The notes under the pieces: model-generated
Seen by the model: only the letters and a program-made list of their open reading frames with translations
The model's database searches: none
Told to the model about the DNA's origin: nothing
Made by a program: the position numbers and the translations under genes
Shown: positions 17,548-29,382 of the stretch, one piece after another
Numbering within the stretch: the stretch's first letter is position 1
How the letters are laid out: each line of letters opens with the position of its first letter
Assembly: GCF_900215205.1 (NCBI RefSeq)
Contig: NZ_OBDY01000035.1
Span: 60,461-124,460 of the forward strand
DNA from: Paractinoplanes atraurantiacus
GTDB taxonomy: Bacteria > Actinomycetota > Actinomycetes > Mycobacteriales > Micromonosporaceae
Direction of reading: 5' to 3'
DNA length: 64,000 nucleotides

Positions 17548-18569
17548 CCCTCTACATCGAACCCGGCCGCCCGATCAACCTCGGCCCGCTGGTGCCCCTG
17601 GGCGAGGGCGGCCAGGGCGTGGTGCTCGGCCTGCTCGACGAGCCCGGTGTCTGCTTCAAGTTCTTCCTCGAGCCGTCCGAGGACCTCGACCGCCGGGTCA
17701 ACGGCCTGCTCAAGCAGCGGCCCACCGAGTGGCCGGACGGCGGCGAGCAGGTCATCGCCTGGCCGAAGTGGCCGCTGCGCGACGAGACCGGCCGGATCCG
17801 CTCGGTGGTGCTCCCCCGCTTCGACGGCGCCTCCCTCTACGCGCTGTTCGACGCCGACCAGCGCCTGGAGTTCCTGGACCACCCGACCTGGGCCACCTGC
17901 CTGCAGGCGGCGATCCGGATCAGCTCGATCTACCGGCAGCTGCACCGGGTCGACGTGGTGATCGGCGACGTCAGCCCGAACAACCTCATCGTCGACCGGT
18001 CGGGCCGGGTCGCGCTGATCGACTGCGACAGCGTGCAGTTCGTCGACGACTGGTCCCGCGAGGTCTTCCCGGCCGACATGGCCACCCGCGAGTACTGCTC
18101 GCCCGAGGCGCTGGGCAGCCCGGCCCGGCACCTGGCGCCGTCGCACGACCTGTTCGGCATGGCGATCCTGCTCTGCCAACTGCTGATGGACGGCGACCAC
18201 CCGTTCGAGGGCCGGCCGTTGCGGGGCCCCGACCACGGCGTCGAGGGCAACATCCGGGAGGGCACCAGCGCCCTGTTCACCCCGGAGCGGCTGGTCCCGG
18301 TGGCCGGCCGGCTCGACCTGCGGGTGCTGCCCAGGGTCGTACAGCAGCTGGCCTTTCGCGCGCTTTCCCAAGGGCACACCCATCCGCACGTACGCCCGAG
18401 CGCCGCCGAGTGGGAACGGGTGCTGCGCGGTGTGCTCAACGACCTGCTCGGCTGCCCCCGCAACGCCAATCACTTCTTCCCGGCCGCGCTCGGGCCGTGC
18501 CCGTGGTGCGCGCGCTACGACGCCGGCATCGCCGACCACTTCCCCTCGGGTTCCCGGGGGCTCCGATGA
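17544..18569 (+). CDS. TerY-triad-type protein kinase with C-terminal zinc ribbon
   Basis: A 341-residue divergent protein kinase. The glycine loop is GEGGQG (20-25) with Lys39 in VCFKFF as the likely ATP-binding lysine. The catalytic loop is GDVSPNN, with Asp142 and Asn147, instead of HRDxxxxN. The DFG position reads IDCD (160-162). The C-terminus holds a Cys/His cluster (CPRNANHFFP followed by CPWC), a probable zinc ribbon that may recruit clients. There is no transmembrane helix or PASTA repeat, unlike PknB-type kinases. The start GTG is inside GTGA overlapping the phosphatase stop. Known relatives are the kinases encoded with TerY and PP2C. Confidence 0.88.
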   Translation: MTLYIEPGRPINLGPLVPLGEGGQGVVLGLLDEPGVCFKFFLEPSEDLDRRVNGLLKQRPTEWPDGGEQVIAWPKWPLRDETGRIRSVVLPRFDGASLYALFDADQRLEFLDHPTWATCLQAAIRISSIYRQLHRVDVVIGDVSPNNLIVDRSGRVALIDCDSVQFVDDWSREVFPADMATREYCSPEALGSPARHLAPSHDLFGMAILLCQLLMDGDHPFEGRPLRGPDHGVEGNIREGTSALFTPERLVPVAGRLDLRVLPRVVQQLAFRALSQGHTHPHVRPSAAEWERVLRGVLNDLLGCPRNANHFFPAALGPCPWCARYDAGIADHFPSGSRGLR

Positions 18570-19198
18570 CGACCCTCGACGTGGCCGAGACCCATCCGGC
18601 CTGCACGGTCCTCGGCCCCGGTAGCCGCTACGTGGTGTGGGTGCAGGGCTGCGGCATCGGCTGCGCGGAATGCGTGAGCCCGCAATGGATCCCGTTCGAC
18701 CACACCCGCGCCCGCGACGTCGCCGAGCTGGCAGCCGACATCGCCGAGCACGCCACCGACGGGCTGACCATCAGCGGCGGCGAGCCGTTCGCCCAGGCCG
18801 GTGCGGTGGCCGCTCTGGTCGCCGCGGTCCGCGAGCGCCGCGACCTGTCGGTGATGAGCTACACCGGCTACACGATCGAGCATCTGCGCGCCCATGGCAC
18901 GCCCGGGCAGCACCGGCTGCTGGCCGAGCTCGACCTGCTGGTCGACGGGCCGTTCCTGGCACACCGGCAGGCGGCGCTGCGCTGGCGCGGCTCGGCCAAC
19001 CAGCGCCTGCACTTCCTCACCGGCCGGCACGCCGCCCTGCGCGACGCGCCCGATCTCAGCGCCGGCCTGCAGATCGAGGTCGCCGCCGACGAGAGCGTGC
19101 GCTGGCTCGGCGTCCCGCCCGTGGCGGGCTTCCGGCAATGGATCGAGAACCGGCTCGAGCTCGAGCCCCTTGAACAGAAGCAGGAGCGGAACCCATGA
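18566..19198 (+). CDS. Radical SAM activase-like protein (NrdG-like 4Fe-4S protein)
   Basis: A 210-residue short radical SAM protein. The cluster motif CX3CX2C is Cys29, Cys33 and Cys36 in GCGIGCAEC, followed by a SAM-binding GGEPF. The size and absence of extra cluster domains match glycyl-radical-enzyme activases and their 4Fe-4S single-cluster relatives, not peptide maturases. No glycyl radical enzyme or anaerobic ribonucleotide reductase is encoded nearby, so the substrate is unknown. It lies between the kinase and a coiled-coil gene with 4-nt overlaps on both sides, which implies it is an integral part of the operon. Confidence 0.85.
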   Translation: MTTLDVAETHPACTVLGPGSRYVVWVQGCGIGCAECVSPQWIPFDHTRARDVAELAADIAEHATDGLTISGGEPFAQAGAVAALVAAVRERRDLSVMSYTGYTIEHLRAHGTPGQHRLLAELDLLVDGPFLAHRQAALRWRGSANQRLHFLTGRHAALRDAPDLSAGLQIEVAADESVRWLGVPPVAGFRQWIENRLELEPLEQKQERNP

Positions 19199-20444
19199 GC
19201 GGATCCCCGAAGTACCAGACCGTGTCCAGCGGCGAAATCCGCCGGCGGCAGGCCGAACAGGCCCGCAAGCGCCGAGAGGAGCAGCGCAAGGAGAAGGAGC
19301 GGCAGCGGCTGGCGGCGGCCCTGGAACGGGCCCGGGCGCTGGCCCTGAGCCGGGCCGAGGACGTGGCCGAGCGGGTGGCCGCGCTGAGCCGCGAGGCCGC
19401 CACGGCCGGGCTGGCCGGCGACCAGGCCGCCGAGAACCGGCTCGAGCAGGCCCGCGAGCGGATCCGCTCGGCCACCGACCGGGCCGCCGTCGGCGCCGCC
19501 GCGGGCATCGCCGAGGAGGTCGAGCGCTCGCTCGTCGGCCTGCGCCAGCGGATCGACGACCACCAGCGGGAGCAGGCGCAGGAGCGGGTGGAGGCGGTGG
19601 CCGCTCAGCTCACCGAGATTCCGGCCGACGTCCGGGCCCGCTACGACCGCGGCGGCGCCGAAGAGTGCGAGGAACTGCTCGACACGGCCCGCCGCTACGC
19701 CGGCAAGGCACCCGCGAAGTCAGACGCCCGGGCCGAGACCGCGGCCCAGGCCGTGCGCGAGCACCTCGACAAGGTCCTCGCCCGCCGGGCCGAGGAGCAG
19801 GCGCGCACCACGGCCGCGCGGGAGGCCGCCGAGGAGGTCTACCACCGCTTCGCCGAGCTGCGCGCCGACGCCGAGCAGGCCCGGGTGCCGCTGCCGGACT
19901 CCGACGGCATCAACGCGCGGCTCAGCGACATGGCCACGGCCGTGCGGCAGGGTGACGCGGGCCGGGTGCTGGCCGCCCTGCCCGAGCTGACCGGCCTGGT
20001 CGACCGGGCCGAGGCCGCGCTCGACGGGCACATCGACCGGGTGATCGAGCGCCGCGAGCTGCTCAACTCGATCATCCAGGCGCTGCCCGAGGCCGGCTTC
20101 TCGGTCGACCGCAACAGCTTCGTGCAGCGCGAGGACGGTGCGATGGAGCTGCGGGCCGGAAGCACGGACGGGCAGCAGTTCGCCGTGCTGCTGCGCGACG
20201 GCGCCGGCAACGCCACCGAGGTGCTCTACAGCACCGACACGATGCACGAGGCGGTCGCCGCCGGCACCGGCAAGGCCGGCGAGTGCGGATCGCTGCTGTC
20301 GGTCATCAACCGGCTCAGCGAGCGGACCCGCAGCGAGGGCTTCGAGCCCGGGACGGTCCAGTGGGACGACGAGGACGGCGACCAGCCGCCGCCCGCCGCC
20401 CACGCCCACAGCGCCCGGCCGGGCGTGCGGGGGCGGACGGCCGG

Positions 20445-20448
<4 letters not shown>
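19195..20448 (+). CDS. Coiled-coil protein of unknown function
   Basis: A 417-residue protein with a highly charged helical first half: residues 14-45 are almost all Arg, Glu, Gln, Lys and Ala, and long Ala/Glu/Arg heptad-like stretches continue to about 300. The last 120 residues form a small mixed domain (FSVDRNSFVQREDG, QFAVLLRDGAGNATEVLYSTD) without recognised motifs. No signal peptide or membrane segment is seen. Its ATG overlaps the radical-SAM stop and its stop overlaps the AAA+ gene. It is possibly a structural or oligomerising component of the same complex. Confidence 0.8.
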
Positions 20449-22381
<1,933 letters not shown>

Positions 22382-22385
<4 letters not shown>

Positions 22386-23926
22386 GCACCGACGCCGCGC
22401 CGCGGTCGATGGACGAGCTGCTCGAAGAGGTCACCGCCCTGGAGACCCTCGACGAGCTTTCCCGGGAGCAGTTCGAGAGGTACGTCGAGGCGGAGGCGAC
22501 CCTGGAGCAGGGGCTGCTGGCCGAGGCGACGAGGCTGCTGCTGGCCGTCGAGCACGACCGGTCGGTGCAGGTGCTCGACATGGTCACCGAGCTCAACCGG
22601 ACCCTGCGCCGGATCGCCGCCCGGGAGGCCTCGCGCGAGGGCCGGACGCCCGAGGAGGCCGAGTTCTACGGGTGGTGGCGCTCGGCCGCCGACGGCCTGC
22701 TGCTGATGATCGAGGGCCAGCGGCACATGACCACGGCCGAGCAGTTCCGCATCCAGGGCGACCTGGAGTCGGCCGCCGAGGAGCTCCGCCAGGGCTACGA
22801 GCTGTTCGACGAGCTCTCCGAGAGCGACCACCCGCAGGCGCCGGTCGGCGAGATCCGCAAGCGGGTCGCGGTGGCCACGGCCCAGCTGTACGAGTCGATC
22901 GGCCAGTCCCGCATCGGCAACTACCGGGGCGCGCACGACCTGCTCGACAGCGTCCGGGCCGGTTTCGACGAGCTGCTGGCCGAGATCGCCGAGGTGGACA
23001 CCGACGACCTGCCGCCGCTGCGCGCCGTGCTGGCCGAGCTGGTCCGCGACCTGAACGGCTCGATGGTCGACATCGCGGCCCTGCAGGGCGTGGTCGAGAT
23101 GATGATGGCCGGGCACGCGGGCCGGTTCCGCGACATGATCGTGACCGGCACGGCCGCCCTCGAGTCGTACCAGATCTCGCTGAACGCGGCGAGCGCCTCG
23201 GCCGCCGGCCGGCACGTGCTCGCCCTGCGCCGGCTCGAGATGGGCACGATCTCGTTCTGGATCAACTACGCCGAGTCCGAGATCGCCGTCGACGACGGGA
23301 ACTGGGAGCGGGCCGGCGAGTTCATCCGCAAGGCCCGCCGGCACCTCATGGACATCAACCGGCTCGGGGTCCGCAACCAGGAGGTCGGCCTGACCGCCCA
23401 GCGGCCGGACATCTCGACGCTGGAGTTCATGCTGGCCGGCCTCGACCGCCGGTCCGAGCGGGAGCGCCGGCTCCGCGAGGACAACAAGGACCTGCGGGCG
23501 TCTCTGCACCGCGCTCAGCTCAGCAACATCAACGTCTACAACAGCGCCGAGGCGCGGCAAGGAGCAACCACCATGGGCGACTCGTTCCAGTTCAACGCCC
23601 CGGTGCAGAACACCGGGAACATGGGCGGGAGCAACAACCAGGCCACCACCCACCAGGCCGCGCAGGACGCGGGCGGCTCGGCCGAGCTGCGCCGCCTGGC
23701 CGACCAGCTGGCCCAGTTGCGCGCGGTCCTGGAGACCGGCCCGCGCACGCCGGTCGAGCAGGAGTCCATCGAGCAGGTGCGCCAGGCCGAGGCGGCGGCC
23801 CGGGCCGGCGACGAGAACACCGTCCGCAGCCACCTGGCCGGGGTCGGCCGATGGGTGCTCGGCGTCGCCGAGCGGATCGGCGTGGAGCTGGCCACCACCG
23901 CGCTGCGGGCGAGCATCGGCGCCTGA
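22382..23926 (+). CDS. Helical repeat protein with C-terminal oligomerisation-type tail
   Basis: A 514-residue protein, almost all alpha-helical by composition up to about 390, without a recognised catalytic motif. Residues about 395-430 switch to a Gly/Asn/Gln-rich stretch (MGDSFQFNAPVQNTGNMGG), followed by a helix of about 30 residues and a hydrophobic C-terminal helix. This resembles the small adaptor regions attached to STAND and related conflict NTPases, an inference from style. The ATG overlaps the AAA+ gene stop. It may bridge the ATPase and the GTPase encoded next, 26 nt downstream. Confidence 0.78.
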
Positions 23927-23952
23927 GCCGAGACACACGACAAGGAGCCGAC

Positions 23953-25260
23953 ATGACCATCTGGACCTCGGGCAACAACAACCACGCGGACGACGCGGAC
24001 GACGGCCTGGTCGACGACCCGATGCCGCCCGCGAACAACAGCCGGCCGCCGCGCCAGTCCGACCGCGGCTCCGGCCCGGCCGACCCGCCGCCGGGCACCC
24101 GCCCGTCCGCCCCGGCCAACCCGTTCGCCATGTTCGACGACACCACGGCGGCGCCCAGCCGACCGCAGCCCGCTCCTCCCGAGCCCGCCCCGTCGCCGCT
24201 CGGCATCAACGTGCCGCCGATCCCGATGGACACCCCGCCCACGCCGCCGCCGAGCAACAGCAACCGCACGATGACCGAGCCGGCGCCGCTGCCGATCCCG
24301 GGCGGCATGCGCCCCGGCCAGGTGCAGGACTCGACCGTACGGATCGGGCTGTGGGGCTCCACCCGGTCCGGCAAGAGCACCTATCTGGCCGCGCTGCCGA
24401 TCGCCGCCATGCAGGGCGGCCACGGCTCGTGGGTGGTGGCCGGCACCGACGACCTGGCCGCCGACTATCTCAACCAGAGCGTCAACCGGCTGGTCGTGCA
24501 ACGGCGCTTCCCGCGGCCCAACCGGGTCATCGAGCCGATCAGCTGGACGTTCCACGGCACGCCACCACCGGCCGGCTGGGGCCGCAACTTCTTCTCGAAG
24601 CGCAAGCCGGTGCCGGACTCGGTGGACTTCCGGCTGGAGCTGCACGACCCGCCCGGCTCCTTCTACGAGAACGGCCGCATCAGCGAGGAGGCGATCGAGC
24701 ACCTGGCCAACGCCAACGGCCTCATCTACCTGATGAACCCGGTGCTCAACCGCAACGAGGTCCAGATGAACTTCGAGGCGTTCTTCAGCGCCCTCCAGCG
24801 GCTGACCACCCGCATGTCGGCCTCGGGCCAGATGGACCACGGCAAGCTGCCGCACTACGTCGCGGTCTGCGTGACGAAGTTCGACGACGAGCACCTGTTC
24901 CGGCACGTCGTCAGCAACACCAACTTCGTCCGGCAGGACCAGGACGGGCAGCGCCTGCCCCGCATCCCCGAGGAGCGCTCGGCCGAATATTTCGCCTGGG
25001 TCTGCGAGCGGCTGCTCGGCGGCAACACCGAGCTGGTGCGCTCGGCGCTGAGCACGCACTTCCACCCCGACCGGATCAACTACTTCGCGACCTCGGCCAT
25101 CGGGTTCCGGCTGAACAGCAACAACATCTTCGACTTCCGCGACTTCCGCAACACCGAGCAGATCGACGGCGACACCGGCCTGCGCGGCATGCCGAGGCCG
25201 GTGAACGTCCTGGAGCCGCTGATCTTCCTCGAGCGGCGCATCCGCGCCGCTCGGCGGTAG
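23953..25260 (+). CDS. TRAFAC-like GTPase with disordered proline-rich N-terminus
   Basis: A 435-residue protein. Residues 1-125 are Pro/Asn/Asp-rich and probably disordered. The GTPase domain follows: G1 GSTRSGKST (135-143), G3 DPPG (232-235, DxxG) and G4 TKFD (308-311, NKxD variant). Length and motif versions match the GTPases that occur beside GAP1 proteins in predicted conflict systems. The ATG is preceded by AAGGAG at about 6 nt spacing. It sits 9 nt before the GAP1-like gene, its expected partner. No membrane segment is visible. Confidence 0.85.
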   Translation: MTIWTSGNNNHADDADDGLVDDPMPPANNSRPPRQSDRGSGPADPPPGTRPSAPANPFAMFDDTTAAPSRPQPAPPEPAPSPLGINVPPIPMDTPPTPPPSNSNRTMTEPAPLPIPGGMRPGQVQDSTVRIGLWGSTRSGKSTYLAALPIAAMQGGHGSWVVAGTDDLAADYLNQSVNRLVVQRRFPRPNRVIEPISWTFHGTPPPAGWGRNFFSKRKPVPDSVDFRLELHDPPGSFYENGRISEEAIEHLANANGLIYLMNPVLNRNEVQMNFEAFFSALQRLTTRMSASGQMDHGKLPHYVAVCVTKFDDEHLFRHVVSNTNFVRQDQDGQRLPRIPEERSAEYFAWVCERLLGGNTELVRSALSTHFHPDRINYFATSAIGFRLNSNNIFDFRDFRNTEQIDGDTGLRGMPRPVNVLEPLIFLERRIRAARR

Positions 25261-25269
25261 GGAAGCGGC

Positions 25270-27762
25270 ATGTACCCGAGCACGGCGGCCGGTGACCCGG
25301 CCGCGGCGGCGGCCACCCCGGTGCGGGCCGGGTGGGCGCTGTTCGGCAAGCACGCCGGGCAGACGATGGACTACACCATCCTCGACGGCAGCATCAGCCC
25401 GGTCATGGCCGAGCAGTACATCCGCATGGGCCTGACCGCGCACGCCGACGACGAGGGGCTGGGCCGGGCCGAGGCGCTGCCCTGGCTCAGCTTCGTCGGC
25501 ACGGCCGGCGAACCGGCCACGGCGGCCTGCGTCATGCGGGTCGACTGGAGCGACCGGCGCGACGGCACCGGCCAGGTCGTCACGCCGACCCGGCTGCTGC
25601 TGATCCCGTGGGAGGAGGCGGCGCGTACCCGCACCACCTTCTTCGACCAGGCCCGCGCCATGAAGCTGGGCTGGGAGGAGGTGAACGGCGCGCCGGTGGG
25701 GGCCGACGCCGACGGCGTCTCGCTGCCCCTGCACCCCGACCACGCCGAGGTGTCGGAGACGGCCATCGAGCAGGTCGGCCCGGAGTGGGCGGCCGGGGTG
25801 GCGGCGCTGCTGCTCGAGGGACGGCAGGTGGTGATCGCCATCGACCGGGCCCCGATGTCGCTGGGCCAGCGGCTGCGCTGTCTGGACGCGGTGTTCGCCC
25901 TGCTGCCCTACGCCTACCGGGCCCGGCTGAGCGCCGCCACATGGGCCAGCTACCGGGTCAAGCACACGATGCGGCTCTCGGTCGCCGAGCGGGCGGTGGC
26001 CGGGCAGATCGAGGTGAGCCCGGACCAGCCGCCGGCCGAGCCGCAGGGTCCGGAGGCGATCGAATACCTGCGGATCCTGCGCGCCTTGACGAGCAAGGGG
26101 CTGACCTGGCGCCAGATCGTGGGCCACCTGGCCCAGCAGAGCGATCCCGCGCGCTGCCGGAGCGCGCCGGAGGCGGTCGACCTGCTGGCCGCGATGGACC
26201 TGTCGGCCTCGGTGTACCGGGAGATCGTCAACGAGCGCGGGTCGGCGGTCCGCGTGGCACAGGTGCTCGACACGTTCGGCTGGGAAGGTTTCGAGACCCC
26301 GGAACGGCAGACCGTGGTGGCCCGGTTCCTGACCGGCGCCGCCGCCGGAGGCGACGGGGAGGCCCAGGCCGTGGTGGCCGCGCAGTGGTCGGCCCCGCCG
26401 GTGTCGGACGAGGTGCACCGGCGCATCCAGGCCGACCTCACGGCCAACCGGGTCGACGCGCTGCGGGTCTGGTTCGTGCTCGCCCACCGCTTCGGCCCGG
26501 GCTGGCCGCAGCAGCTGCTGGTCAAGGTGACCGAGATGGTCACCAAGCAGCCGACCGGCGCGACCGTGACCGGCTGGCGCAAGCTGCTGTCCGATCCGCC
26601 GGCCGGCACCGAGTTCGCCGACCCGGACATCCACCGGTTGTTCCTCGCCCACGCCGGAGCGACCGCGACGCTGCTGTCCACGTTCCGGTTCGACGCGGCC
26701 GGGATGCGCGGGCTCGACGCGCTGAGCGACCTCTGGCTGGCCACCGTGCCGAGCCTGCTGCGCTGGGTCAGCCCGGTGATCGCGGCGGTGAAGGGCAATT
26801 CGCGGTTCATCTCGCCCGCGCTGGTCGACATGATGCAGACCCAGTGGCCGGGCGGCGTGCCGTACGTCCTGGAAGCCGCGGTGACCGCCGGGCACTTCGA
26901 CACGGTGATCGTGCCGATGGTCCCGGCGCTGGCCGGGGCCATGGTGCAGTCGACGGACCACGAGGCGAGCATCCTGTCCGCCCTGCGCCGGCTCCTCGAG
27001 CTCCGGACGATGCCGTCGGCGCAGTCGCAGGGCTACATCGACGCGCTGATGCTGGTCGGCGAGCACAACGCGCCGTTCCTCAACCGCACCCGTGGGCGGC
27101 CGTCGGACGCCTACGCGACCGCGCTGTGCCAGGTCATCGGGCTGCACACGGTCCAGCGCCGGCGCGCGGCCATCGTGGACGGCCTGATGAACGTCCTGAA
27201 CACCGACACGGCCACGGCCGAGGGCACACGCCGGGCCGTGGCGATGGCGAACCATGTGGGACCCGAGCTGATCGACCGGGTCGCGCCGCACGTGAGCGCG
27301 TACTGCTACAACCACCCCGAGGAGATCGCGTCGCTCCAGCTGGGCCCGCAGTGGAGGGCCCGGCTGGACGAGTCCCTCCTGCGATACAACGAGTTCGCCG
27401 AGCACTGCCGGGCCGGCGCCCGCGGCGATCGGATCGCCAACGACCTGCTGGGGCTGCTGCGCAACATCCCGCCACAGCTGCTGGTCGCGCCGTTCCAGGC
27501 GTGGCTCACGCCGGAACGGCCGATCCACGACGTGTGGCTGGCGCGCCGGATCGTCTTCGCGAACAGCACGGTCGACGACCGGTTCGAGGAGTTCGCCGAC
27601 TACATGCTGGGCCTGGTCTACCAGGGGCCGCTGCGGGAGCCGTACGCGAACCATGTCCGAATGCTCGCGGAGGCTTCCCGCAGCGAGCAGGACCAGCTCA
27701 AGAGGGCCGAGCGGCAGTGGGGAAACCAGCGCGGCCGGTCCTGGAACCCCTTCCGCTGGTGA
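25270..27762 (+). CDS. GTPase-associated protein 1 (GAP1)-like protein
   Basis: An 830-residue protein. The N-terminal approximately 170 residues (FGKHAGQTMDYTILDGS, AACVMRVDW, LLLIPWEEAARTRTTFFDQA) resemble the GAP1 N-domain that accompanies TRAFAC GTPases in predicted ternary conflict systems. The middle (FALLPYAYRARLSAATW) continues that pattern. The remaining 500 residues are mostly helical with no enzyme motif. By position it should be the GTPase partner or effector platform. The start is the ATG at 25270, after GGGAAG. The assignment rests on remembered family features and has moderate certainty. Confidence 0.75.
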   Translation: MYPSTAAGDPAAAAATPVRAGWALFGKHAGQTMDYTILDGSISPVMAEQYIRMGLTAHADDEGLGRAEALPWLSFVGTAGEPATAACVMRVDWSDRRDGTGQVVTPTRLLLIPWEEAARTRTTFFDQARAMKLGWEEVNGAPVGADADGVSLPLHPDHAEVSETAIEQVGPEWAAGVAALLLEGRQVVIAIDRAPMSLGQRLRCLDAVFALLPYAYRARLSAATWASYRVKHTMRLSVAERAVAGQIEVSPDQPPAEPQGPEAIEYLRILRALTSKGLTWRQIVGHLAQQSDPARCRSAPEAVDLLAAMDLSASVYREIVNERGSAVRVAQVLDTFGWEGFETPERQTVVARFLTGAAAGGDGEAQAVVAAQWSAPPVSDEVHRRIQADLTANRVDALRVWFVLAHRFGPGWPQQLLVKVTEMVTKQPTGATVTGWRKLLSDPPAGTEFADPDIHRLFLAHAGATATLLSTFRFDAAGMRGLDALSDLWLATVPSLLRWVSPVIAAVKGNSRFISPALVDMMQTQWPGGVPYVLEAAVTAGHFDTVIVPMVPALAGAMVQSTDHEASILSALRRLLELRTMPSAQSQGYIDALMLVGEHNAPFLNRTRGRPSDAYATALCQVIGLHTVQRRRAAIVDGLMNVLNTDTATAEGTRRAVAMANHVGPELIDRVAPHVSAYCYNHPEEIASLQLGPQWRARLDESLLRYNEFAEHCRAGARGDRIANDLLGLLRNIPPQLLVAPFQAWLTPERPIHDVWLARRIVFANSTVDDRFEEFADYMLGLVYQGPLREPYANHVRMLAEASRSEQDQLKRAERQWGNQRGRSWNPFRW

Positions 27763-27776
27763 TTGAAGGAGCAACG

Positions 27777-29279
27777 ATGAAACAGCTCATCCGGTGCGCC
27801 GCGGCGCTGGGCGCCGCGGTGCTGGCGCTGGCCGTGCCACTGTCGGCGCCGGCGATGGCCGACGACAGCCGGGAGGACGTCTTCCGCCGGCTCCAGGTCG
27901 ACCAGGTGCCGGCCGACTACGTGATCCTCGTGGACACCTCGGGCTCGATGGACGACCTGTTCGGCGGTGTCCGCTCGACGCTCGGCACGTTCCTGACCGG
28001 GCTCTCCCCCACCGACCACGTCGCGTTGTTCACCTTCGACGCGGGCGCCGTCCCGCGCTACATCGGGCCGGCCGGCGACACGGCGCGGATGATGGCCGAT
28101 CTGCCCGTCGTACCCGACGGCAGCAGCACCGACATCGGCCGGGCGATCGAGCAGGCCGTCTCCGAGCTCGAGCGCCCCGGCGCCGCGGCCGTGGCCTCGG
28201 TCGTGCTGATCAGCGACGGCGGGCACTACCCGGGCGCCGGCACCGACTATCCGAAGACCACCGGCCCGGCCTGGGACGCCCTGAAGGCCCGGGCCGCGAA
28301 GCTGAAGACCACCTCGGTCAGGGGCTACGCGCTGCCGCTGAGCGGCGAGAGCGGGGCGCCGCTGCTCGGCTCGGTCATCAAGAACACGACCGTGCTCGAC
28401 CCGAAGGCGGTCGCCCAACTCGGCGAATATCTGGACCGCAGCAAGGAGGGCGCCCGCCTGGAGAAGGCCCGCCTCATGCTCGCGCCCGACCAGGGCAAGG
28501 GCGTGACCGCGGCCTGGGAGGCGCCGGCCACGGCCGACCTGAGCGGCCGGGACGTGCCGGTGACGCTGACGCTGACCTCGGACACCACGCACACCCCGGT
28601 GACCGTGACCGGCTTGAAGGCCACCATGGACGGCGGGCCTCAGCTGACCGGCGACATCCCCCAGCAGGTCGATCTGGCCCCCGGCGAGTCCCGGTCCTTC
28701 CCGCTCACCCTCGAGTGGGACCGCGATCCGTGGCCCGTCCCGTTCCACGACGAGCGCACGTCCAGCGGCCCGCTGACGGTGAGCGGCCAGGTCACCGTCC
28801 CCTGGGCGGCCGCGCTCGCCCCCGACATCGACCTGAGGACGCCGGCCGGCCCGGCCGGGAACCCGCCCGGTCTCACCGTCTCCTCGACCGTCGGCACCTG
28901 GACGGCCCAGGCCGTCGCCGGCGCCGTCGCGCTGGTCCTGGCACTGCTGATCGCCCTGATCATCTATCTGCGCAAACGGGCGCCGCAGTCCGGCACGCTG
29001 GTCGCGGTCTCGCCGATGACCGGCCAGGAGGTGGCCCGTTTCCCGTTGCGCGGCCGGGTCACCCGCATCGGCGGTCAGGGCCTGACCGGTGAGGGCACCG
29101 TCGTGGCCCGGCGGGTACCCCGCCAGGCCACCAACACCGACGGCGTCGAGTACGAGATCACGTTCCGCGGCCTCGACCGCACCGACACCACCACCCTGCC
29201 CTCCCGGGGATCGGTGCTGGTCGGCGGCGTGGCGTTCGAGCATCAGCCGCCGCCGGAGCCGATCCCGGTCGGGCGCTGA
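27777..29279 (+). CDS. Secreted, membrane-anchored vWA-domain protein
   Basis: A 500-residue protein with an N-terminal Sec signal peptide (hydrophobic stretch ending APAMA around residue 31). Its vWA domain has an intact DTSGSMD MIDAS (about 51-57) and LISDGGHY. An Ig-like beta region follows to about 360, then one transmembrane helix (about 380-402), and a cytoplasmic beta-rich tail of about 95 residues (TRIGGQGLTGEG, ITFRGLDRTD). The topology places the vWA outside and the tail inside, so it could sense the envelope and report to the cytosolic triad. It is the last gene of the operon, with AAGGAG before the ATG and 14 nt after the GAP1 stop. Confidence 0.85.
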   Translation: MKQLIRCAAALGAAVLALAVPLSAPAMADDSREDVFRRLQVDQVPADYVILVDTSGSMDDLFGGVRSTLGTFLTGLSPTDHVALFTFDAGAVPRYIGPAGDTARMMADLPVVPDGSSTDIGRAIEQAVSELERPGAAAVASVVLISDGGHYPGAGTDYPKTTGPAWDALKARAAKLKTTSVRGYALPLSGESGAPLLGSVIKNTTVLDPKAVAQLGEYLDRSKEGARLEKARLMLAPDQGKGVTAAWEAPATADLSGRDVPVTLTLTSDTTHTPVTVTGLKATMDGGPQLTGDIPQQVDLAPGESRSFPLTLEWDRDPWPVPFHDERTSSGPLTVSGQVTVPWAAALAPDIDLRTPAGPAGNPPGLTVSSTVGTWTAQAVAGAVALVLALLIALIIYLRKRAPQSGTLVAVSPMTGQEVARFPLRGRVTRIGGQGLTGEGTVVARRVPRQATNTDGVEYEITFRGLDRTDTTTLPSRGSVLVGGVAFEHQPPPEPIPVGR

Positions 29280-29284
29280 TTTTT

Positions 29285-29298
29285 TGGGAGCGCTCCTA
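29285..29298. promoter_or_regulatory. LacI/CebR-type operator (TGGGAGCGCTCCTA)
   Basis: A 14-bp near-palindrome around GGAGCGCTCC matches the consensus bound by CebR and related LacI-family regulators of sugar use in actinomycetes (TGGGAGCGCTCCCA). It lies 85 bp upstream of the Tat-signal gene and directly behind a T6 run after the preceding stop codon. It probably controls the 29383-31407 gene group. Confidence 0.5.
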
Positions 29299-29382
29299 TT
29301 GAACCGTGCGCGGGGTGGATCACGTACTGACCGGCGTCGACATGCATCGCCTGGAGATTGCCGGTCCTACGAAAGGTCAAGC

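Noticed and set aside
23536..27774. Minus-strand open frame of about 1400 codons opposite the GTPase and GAP1-like genes
   Set aside because: It is antisense to two coupled genes with clear motifs, and its own composition is Arg/His/Pro-rich noise.
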